Shown here piece by piece: positions 57,016 through 64,000 of a DNA stretch of 64,000 nt; position 1 is the first letter of the stretch, and each line of letters opens with the position of its first letter. This DNA is from Humulus lupulus. Lineage: Eukaryota > Streptophyta > Magnoliopsida > Rosales > Cannabaceae. The stretch covers positions 194,923,481 to 194,987,480 of the forward strand of contig NC_084798.1 of the NCBI RefSeq assembly GCF_963169125.1. The letters run 5' to 3'. The notes beneath the pieces were generated by a model. That model saw only the letters and a list, made by a program, of their open reading frames with translations, was not told the origin of the DNA and did no database searches. Position numbers and translations under genes: made by a program.

Positions 57016-59630
57016 TGTAACGCCCTACTACCCAGGGACCGTTACGGTGTGCATTATAAACAGTGCTAAACTTGCTAATCGAGTCATTTGGTCATAATCG
57101 TGTAACTAAGTATGATTAACGATTTAGGATTAAAATTTTTGGTTAAGATACAACGTTTCACTAAAAAATTTACTATATACATTGGGATCCCAAAATATAA
57201 TTTAAAGGTTAATTACAATAAAATATTTACAACCAGCCGACCTAAGCGGCAAAATAGGGTTTAACCCTAGTTCCTCTTTAAACCCTCGGCCGTGGTGGTC
57301 GAGCAGCCGCATATGTACACATTGTCACCTAAGCTCTCCAACTCAAGGATGGTCCAGCTTTCTTTTGCCTTTACCTGCACCACATAGCACACGTGAGTCG
57401 AAGCTCAGCAAGAAAACTCAATATGCTCATGAACAAGTAATAACATGTTACTAAGTCATAACATGCATGCCTAGCAGTAATAACCCTACTCATGCATGCA
57501 AGTAGGTACAAATAAATGTTTGTGGAGTCATGTGCTCTTAGTAGATGAATAATAAGTCTCTCGCTCTGAGGTAGATGACTAATAAGTCTCTCTAAAGTAA
57601 ACGACAAATAAGTCTCTCTGAATAGTTGACTAATAAGTCACTCTCTAAATAGATGACTAATAAGTCTATCGTTGTATAGATGACTTATAAGTCTATCTTG
57701 GTTAGATGAATGATAAGTCTATCTCGGTCAGATACCATCTCGGTTAGATGACTGATAAGTCCATCTCGGTCAGATGACTAGTATGTCTATCTCGGTCAGA
57801 TGACTAATAAGTCTATCTCGGTCAGATGACTGATAAGTCTGTCTCTGAGGTCCCATACCCTCCTAGCCATGTGACGTGTAGATCACCTTAGCCTTTTGGC
57901 TCTGGCTCTAAATAACTAGCCTTTACACTAGTCAAGCGCTTTTGGTTTTCATCGAACTTAAGGTCGGTCAAGCATTTCATGCTTCTGATGATAATGCTTA
58001 TGTCGATTAGATCTAATCTTTTCAGCTTGCGTAAAACATGCTAATACCGTTCTTGACTCATAAGTCAATACCATATGACCAGTGCTCAGTACTACTGCCT
58101 AACTTGACTAATAAGTCATAGCTTCACAATTAATACCGACACCATTGCCGATTCTAACTAATAAGTCCGTGCCATTCACAAGTAAGTAAGATTTTCTAAG
58201 CATTTGATATGCAATCAATGTCCACATTTAAACATTCATCATGCCTCATTAATAACCATGCATGTCACATATGGGGTGCAGTTTTCTTACCTCTGGTTCG
58301 AGCGAGAAATACGTTAAGAATGACCCTTGAGAATGATCAATCCTTTAATCCCTTAGCGATCACCTAGTCATAACCAAGTATAACCTCCATCAATGAAAAC
58401 CAACCATAAATGGTTCTTGACCTAAACCTCACTCCCGAGACCCCGAATAGTACCCAAACGGTGAGTAGATTCGATCCCGAGCCTTAGGAATTGAGACCCC
58501 GAGCCAAAAAACCTCAAAAGTACCCAAAATATGCATCAAGAAAAACAGGGCAGCGCTGCCCCCCTAGCAACCCAACGCTACAACCAGAGCAGTCTAGCCC
58601 TGGACAGCGCTGTAGCGCCCTCCCTTGGGTGCTATAGCGCTAGGACCAGGCTGAAATGGCCCTAGTTCTTCCCCCTTCGAGTTTTCCATTTCCAACCTGA
58701 AGAACATGATCCCAACTCCATCCAACCCCCAAATGAACCCAAATATCTACTCCACACGTCCTAGGCATCATAACCTAACCAAACTTTGCCAAAAACCCCC
58801 ATTGAATTCTCAACTTACAAAACAAAATCCCAACTGATACTCAAAAGGAAAAACAGAGCAAGAACCAGAGTTTAATGGCTAGAAACTTACCTCAAGCTCA
58901 GAATCACACCCTCTTCAATGGTAGAACATAACCCTAGACCATCAAGGCTCAACTCCCTAGCTTGGTTCCTCAAATGGAGCTCAAAAATTCAAAGGGAAAA
59001 GGAAAGAAACTGATGAACTGGAGAAGAGAAGATGATGCTCTATTTTTGCAAGGTTTCTATAGCCTCTTGGTTAATATATATCCTTTAGGTCAAAAGATCA
59101 AAATGCCCCCAAGCATATCTAAAACCCTTAACAGCCACCAAGGGCAAAATCATCCTTTCCCGTCTATCTCGTTAATCATAATTAACACCTTCCAATTCCC
59201 ATTATTCTCAATATTCTCAAATTCTAATAAATCATATCCCATTACCCTTTAATTAGCGGTAATGTTCTAATCACCAAATTACCCCGAGACTCACCCCGAG
59301 CCCCAAAATCAACCCCGTTATGACCAAACCGCTAATTTGCATTAAAATATCATCTCTTGTTGAATGGCTCGAACAAATCCACATTATAATGTGGTCGTAT
59401 TCATAATTCACCAACATGCATGAAAATATACAAATCTGCCCTCAACGGGTCAAATTACCAAAATGCCCTTATAATGAAAAGTGGACCCATATGCATGCAT
59501 TTATCATCATATAATAATATAATTCACATAAACATGCATATAATCATTTAATAACATAATAAATTAATTATGGCCCTCCCAGCCTCCTAATCAATGTCCT
59601 AAACCTTATTAGGAAATTTGGATCATTACA
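57016..59630 (-). repeat. Element H 3' LTR
   Basis: TGTAATGATCC to GGGCGTTACA on the minus strand, 2615 bases. Donor-like TTGAGGTAAG (58887-58896) and conserved CTTGCTGAGC...GTGCAGGTAA block (57371-57417). Related to solo LTR E in layout and in a shared stretch around AGGGTTTAACCCTAG (57258 and 40210). Confidence 0.92.
57541..57846. repeat. Tandem array, about 26-base unit, in LTR H
   Basis: Eleven or so units of AGATGACTAATAAGTCTATCTCGGTC-type sequence, given here by consensus parts: AGATGACTAATAAGTC and TATCTCGGTC. The palindrome GACTTATAAGTC is present once exactly (57682-57693), and as GACTAATAAGTC or GACTGATAAGTC in most other units. The last five units are the most alike, so the array grew at that end. 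Confidence 0.88.
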
Positions 59631-59655
59631 ACTATCCTCTCCTTATAGAAATTTC
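59631..59655 (-). other. Polypurine tract, element H
   Basis: Minus strand GAAATTTCTATAAGGAGAGG then ATAGT and the LTR; same position and wording as in element P (AAGGAGGGGATAGT). Confidence 0.8.
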
Positions 59656-59689
59656 ATCCTCGAAATTTACCTGAACCGCCCGGAATATA

Positions 59690-61450
59690 AATTCTGCACA
59701 ACTGATTCCAGTTCCCAGGTCGCTCCCTAGACCTCACTGTTTCTGTGTCATATCTTAACTCAAGGTATAGTTTTGCTTCTCAGGACCCTGTTCTTTCTGT
59801 CTCCTATCTAGATTGGCTTCTCCTCATAGGATAACTTTGCTTCAATCTCCAGATTCTCATAACTCAACTCATGAGTCTCTTCTAACCCATGTCCTCAACA
59901 TGGAAATATAAAATACTTTGTATACAGCTGACAATGCCAAAGATAAGGCCAATCCAAAGTCAACCTAACTGATCCTATCCAGGATTCAAATGGTCCTTAC
60001 TAATCTAGAGCTCAACTTGCTCTTGTCTCCTCACCCCTTTCCATGGTGATAGTTTAAGGAAGAAACAATCTTCTACTTGGAACTCCATGTTCCTGCTTTT
60101 CAATTCAACAAAACTTTTCCATTTACTCTGATAAGTGAGCATCCAAGCTCTTATCTTTTAACAATCTCATTGATCTCCTGAACTACCTCAGGATCCAAAA
60201 TCAACATCTTACCCATCTTATTCCAATGAATGGGTGACATACACTCCTTACTATACAACGTTTCATAAGACGCCTCTCCAATACTGGATAACTCTCTCTG
60301 ATTTACCATCAATCTGGGGATAATCAACTGTGTTAAATTTCATCTGTATATTCATCACCTTCTGCAACCTTTCCAAAACTTGGAAGTAACAGTAGAGTCT
60401 TTATCTAATAAGATGGACCTCAAATTCTATGATGGCGTACTACCTTTCTCACGCAAAGATCTGAATACCGATCAACTTTGTTACTTGTCCTTACTGATAA
60501 AGGTGGGCTCACTTTAAATACTGGTCCATAATGACTCAATCCAAATCATGCTGACCCACTATCCTAGGCAGCCTCACCGCAAAACCCATCGCGATGTTTC
60601 CTCCACCATGGAATACACAAAGGCTGCAATGGCCTTACTGATTTCGGATACTCTATCTTGACCTGCTAACAGGTTAAGAACTTTGTCATGTATTCCATTA
60701 TGTCCCTCTCCATCCCAGGCCACCACTATAAAGCTTTCATATTCTGGTACATCTTCATAATGCCTGGATGAAGGGAATAAGAGGTGGTATGAGATTCATC
60801 CAGAATCCCTCATTTAATCCCAGTGTCCATCGGATCCCAAGTCCGATCCTTATACCACAATAAAATCATACTTGACACTGCATAATCCTTAGCTAATCTA
60901 GCTAAGACTTTCCCCTCAATTCTCCCATCTATGGGTCACTTAATTGTTTTCCTTTGTTCCTTCTCTGAAAGAGTAAATCAAACATGACGTTGGCCACCTG
61001 GCCCACTAGTAACTCTACTCTAGTTCTAGTCATATCCTTTAACTATCATGATGCATACTTTTCCATGTTATTGAGGTGTCATAACAACCTACTAACTGGT
61101 TCTGATCTGTAAGAAGACTCAGAACTCTTCCACAAAGTACATGTATTATCATGCCCATCCAAGGAAACTCCTGCCCTCTAAGGCGTTCCTTGACCTGGGA
61201 AATTCTCCAACAAAGAATATACCACAATACCATCGATCAAGACAATCACAAATCCAATTCAGATAATCTTGAATACTCTGTTCATCTAATTCATAAAAAC
61301 AACTTGGCATTAACCAAATTCTCAGAACATCACCCATCACTCCCAGTGCCCTTTTCTAATATAAAAGTTGTCTTCTACATATCCTTCTCCCTGATCTCTA
61401 GCTGGTAATAACCAGATCAAAGATCCACCTTGGAGAATACTACCTTATCC
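59690..61450 (-). pseudogene. Element H pol remnant (RT to integrase)
   Basis: Heavily shifted. RT is legible only in pieces: around 61400 the (DL)RSGYYQL end, around 61290 a frameshifted FGL-NA region and near 61240 D-DCLDRWYCGIFF for the VFIDDIL zone. RNase H near 61000 is unclear. Integrase zinc region at 60790-60690 (SLHPGIMKMYQNMKAL, stop, WWPGMERDIMEYMTK), core pieces near 60400-60550, and the tail near 60080 (MEFQVEDCFFLKLSPW). No part stays open for more than about 65 codons. The element could not have moved by its own proteins. Confidence 0.7.
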
Positions 61451-61739
61451 AGTAATTGAGCCTTAAGTTCTTACAACTTTGCTGAAGTCGTTCAATACAG
61501 TGCCCTAGACCTGATTCCATCCCAGGCACCAATCCAATCACCATTTATCTCTTTATGTAAAGGTAACCCTGGCAAATCCATCTTGAAAATTACAGACTAA
61601 TCCCGTCTATCCTGATCCCACTGGCACAACCTAAGTGGTATCCACCACACTAGCTAGGAGTTCTATGCATCCCCCTACAATAGATCTCTAGCTCTAAATA
61701 TAGATGTCATCATCATACAAAATCTATGCACAATGCCAG

Positions 61740-62330
61740 CTACCACAAGGGTCTCCCACTCTCAAACCCAAGAGTTACTATCCTTTCCTTGCAATTTAGC
61801 ATTGCCCCACACTTGATTAACCAATCCAAATCCAGGATCATATGGAAGTCAGTCATAACCAACTTTATCAAAACAATTGATGAGTCCTTCCCACCATAAT
61901 CTACCTCATCTCTTAAAATCACCAGTAAAGTATCACATTCTCATCACAACATAACCATGCAATCTGCATAAAAACTCTATGCCTCTCTATATGCAACAAG
62001 CAAAGAAACAGCATGGTACCAAAGCCAGTCAGCACAATACAAAAATCAGAACTAGAAAGCTGACCTGCCACCCCTGAGGAACCATCCTCAATCTCAGTCT
62101 CAGTCTCCAACTTTGACTGCTTCATAATGAACACTCGAGCTGGAGTCGAGTTGTCCATCACCTTTTGTTCATCTGTTCCTCGTCTTGGGTAATCCCTCAA
62201 GAAATGCCCAACCATTCCACATAAGTAACATGCCTTTGCTTGGCATTCTCCTAAATGATGTCTCTTACACTAGGCGCCTTTTGGATAAGTCACCCAGTTC
62301 TTTTTCTTACTCGCTCCAATAAATGGAGGT
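61740..62330 (-). pseudogene. Element H zinc knuckle and protease remnant
   Basis: CYLCGMVGHFLRDYPR near 62240-62190 is a CCHC knuckle whose last cysteine is a tyrosine. The protease DSG site is only faintly visible (VLTGFGTMLF for a VLIDSGATHSF-type sequence, near 62025). The post-protease segment at 61922-61740 has TDFHMILDLDWLIKCGAMLN. So both the RNA-binding knuckle and the protease site are damaged at key residues. Confidence 0.75.
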
Positions 62331-62338
62331 GTCACTAT

Positions 62339-63154
62339 CTAAGCTTCGTGCTCTCTGCCACTCTCCTTCTCAATCTGATCTCTTGTGCTCTCAACAATAA
62401 GAGCCTTCCCTACCACCTGAGCGTAGGTAGAGGTTTCATGCACTGGGGCAACTCTAACGCCCTCATCTATTCTGGGATTCAATTCCTGAATAAACCTTTC
62501 TTTCTGAGTTACATTTGTGGGTACCATATCAAAAGAAAACTTGGCCAACCCATCGAATTTGTTAATATACTCGGTTACTGTTGCATTTCCCTGAACAAGG
62601 TTCAGAAACTCATTCATCTTAGCAGTCTTGGCTACATCACTGTAATATCTCTCATTGAACAGCTGCCTAAATTCTTTCTAGTCCATCACAGTTGTGTCTC
62701 GTGTCTGGGATACTACTTCCCACCATGTCCGGGCATCATCACACAATACATATGTAGCATACATCACCCTATCATGACCTACCAGCCCCATACTGTCGAT
62801 AATGGAATTGATCATGCCCATCCATTGCTCAGCTTTGAATGGATCTAGGCCTCCCTCAAAGACTGGAGGATAATACTCCTGGAATCTTCCACAGAGAAAT
62901 TCCCACCTATTCTCAACCCTAGGCTGAGCCAAAACTGATGCCACTCATATCATAGCAAAGGAAGAGGTGTTCCCCAACATGTTCCGTTGTTGCTTCAAAC
63001 ACCTAATCTCTTCCTCTTGCCTCTGCATTCTTAATTGCAAATCTGTAAACATTTGCTGGAAATTCTGAGGGGCAGATGAAGAACTCAAACCCTGGTTGAA
63101 ACTCCCAACCTCAGTATAACCACCACCAGGTCTCATTATCTGCCTTGGATACAT
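62339..63154 (-). pseudogene. Element H gag
   Basis: Likely start at the ATG at 63154 (MYPRQIMRPGGGYTEVGSFN). Then come a coiled region (LQLRMQRQEEEIRCLKQQ), a stop at 62945, VENRWEFLCGRFQEYYPPVF, EGGLDPFKAEQWMGMINSII, DDARTWWEVVSQTRDTTVMD, a stop (CAG or TGG in relatives), FRQLFNERYYSD, FLNLVQGNATVTEYINKFDG, LAKFSFDMVP and FIQELNPRIDEGVRV. These segments share one frame with single stops, so gag is much better kept than pol. About 270 residues before the knuckle, usual for the family. It is the best template for reading the gag remnants at 7600-8300 and 13689-14102. Confidence 0.88.
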
Positions 63155-63625
63155 ACCTAATGATTGAATCTGTAGTCAATAACTTGACCCATTAAATTTG
63201 ATGAGCATATCAAGAGCTTTCCCCATGGGAACAATATTACCACACTACATTCATAAACCATTGCAGTGGTAAAACATGCCCATAGCATTTATTCATCAAT
63301 TCATAATCCCTAATCTTTAACATTCACACCATGCCTCCAACTCCAGCATGAGAATATCACATTAATATAATCACAGAGCAGGTAATCATATAATCACATT
63401 CATATATGTTGGCGGAGCATGTAATCATATAATCATATTAATAGTCAAGAGCCAAGCTCTATCAGAATCTCATGCTCCCTAATACAATGTGTAGGTAAAG
63501 CATTTACATTCTATTTAAGCAGTTAAGTACATAACTAGAGAAATAGTTACCATTCCTTGAGTGGAGCTATCTTTAGTGACTTTGTACATGCCCAGCTTGT
63601 CTTCAGGAACCGTTAACCTTGGCTC
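63155..63625 (-). other. Element H leader
   Basis: About 470 bases with two copies of a stretch around CATGTAATCATATAATCATATT-like sequence (63380-63440; shared core AATCATATAATCA). No leader ORF of the kind in Q and K. Confidence 0.5.
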
Positions 63626-63638
63626 TCTCTGATACCAA
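63626..63638 (-). other. Primer-binding site, element H
   Basis: TTGGTATCAGAGA on the minus strand; last base differs from the initiator methionine tRNA complement. Confidence 0.85.
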
Positions 63639-63641
63639 GTT

Positions 63642-64000
63642 TGTAACGCCCTACTAACCAGGGACTGTTACGGTGTGCATTTTAAACAGTGCTAAACTCG
63701 CTAATCGAGTCATTTGGTCATAATCGTGTAACTAAGTATGATTAAAGGTTTAGGATTATAAATTTTGGTTAAGATACAACGTTTCACTAAAACGTTTAAT
63801 GTATACATTGGGATCCCAAAATATAATTTAAAGGTTAATTACAATAAAATATTTCCAACCAGCTGACCTAAGCGGCAAAATAAGGTATAAACCTAGTTCC
63901 TCTTTAAACCCTCAGCCGTGGTGGTCGAGCAGCCGCATATGTACACATCGTCACCTAAGCTCTCCAACTCAAGGATGGTCCAGCTTTCTTTTGCCTTTAC
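63642..64000 (-). repeat. Element H 5' LTR, cut by window end
   Basis: Matches the first 358 bases (plus-strand order) of 57016-59630. Nothing further can be said about its outer end or the target duplication. Confidence 0.92.

Larger units (their letters stand above)
57016..64000 (-). mobile_element. Element H: Ty3/gypsy element, 5' LTR runs off window
   Basis: 3' LTR 57016-59630, polypurine tract, gag-pol remnant, primer site 63626-63638, 5' LTR from 63642. By eye there are about 19 differences in the 358 bases of the LTRs that can be compared (about 95% alike). This LTR age is less than the state of the coding part would suggest. Confidence 0.92.

Noticed and set aside
57541..57846. Regular repeat array that might be taken for CRISPR
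   Set aside because: Repeats adjoin without unique spacers and lie in a plant LTR; a tandem array.
62255..62848. Plus-strand open frame of 197 codons
   Set aside because: Antisense to gag of element H, whose minus-strand translation shows the Gag core. The plus frame is cysteine-rich and motif-free.
1..64000. tRNA or rRNA genes, host protein genes
   Set aside because: The tRNA-like strings are primer-binding sites next to LTR ends; I found no cloverleaf, rRNA core or host exon series.

Overview
The window is a repeat-only stretch of a large plant genome, most likely a eudicot. The high AT content, the long LTRs of Ty3/gypsy type and the methionine-initiator tRNA primer sites fit this. A Cannabaceae-type genome is a guess from the general look of the LTRs, not a demonstrated assignment. 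I see no host gene, tRNA, rRNA or CRISPR array. Almost every base can be placed in an LTR retrotransposon or a fragment of one, and every coding region is broken.

Layout, left to right. 1-1095 is the end of a family-A LTR (minus). 1096-5003 holds two truncated gypsy LTRs (plus) and a primer site. 5018-13556 is a nearly whole but decayed plus-strand gypsy element (P) with both LTRs. 13689-14102 is a gag fragment. 14103-18046 is the 5' half of a plus-strand element (K): LTR, leader ORF, gag. 18047-18762 is an inverted piece of a family-A LTR. 18763-26273 is the best-preserved element (Q, minus): most of pol, gag, an extra leader ORF, primer site and 5' LTR, with its 3' end lost at the inverted LTR piece. 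26274-27497 is a gag plus LTR remnant (minus). 27498-29689 is a 3' half of a Ty1/copia element (plus). 29957-31962 is a solo family-A LTR. 31963-35564 is a 3' half of a second copia element (minus). 35565-46599 is a gypsy array (M, minus) arranged LTR-body-LTR-partial body, split by a 2.6 kb solo LTR (40005-42632) with perfect target duplications. 46600-57015 holds two largely non-coding copia-like elements (F plus, G minus) in opposite orientation, with a third LTR and unclassified DNA between them. 57016-64000 is a gypsy element (H, minus) whose 5' LTR runs off the window.

Recurring signals. LTRs of several otherwise divergent gypsy families share an AG|GTAAG donor-like site and, about 0.6-1.2 kb further on, a motif around CTTGCTGGGC followed by GCTCAC and ending in GCAG. 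Elements K and Q, on opposite strands, both carry a leader ORF directly after a 64-68 nt intron-like segment. Family-A LTRs hold four spaced copies of the palindrome GGCGATATATCGCC; LTRs E and H hold arrays around GACTTATAAGTC. These are the best candidates for undescribed regulation.
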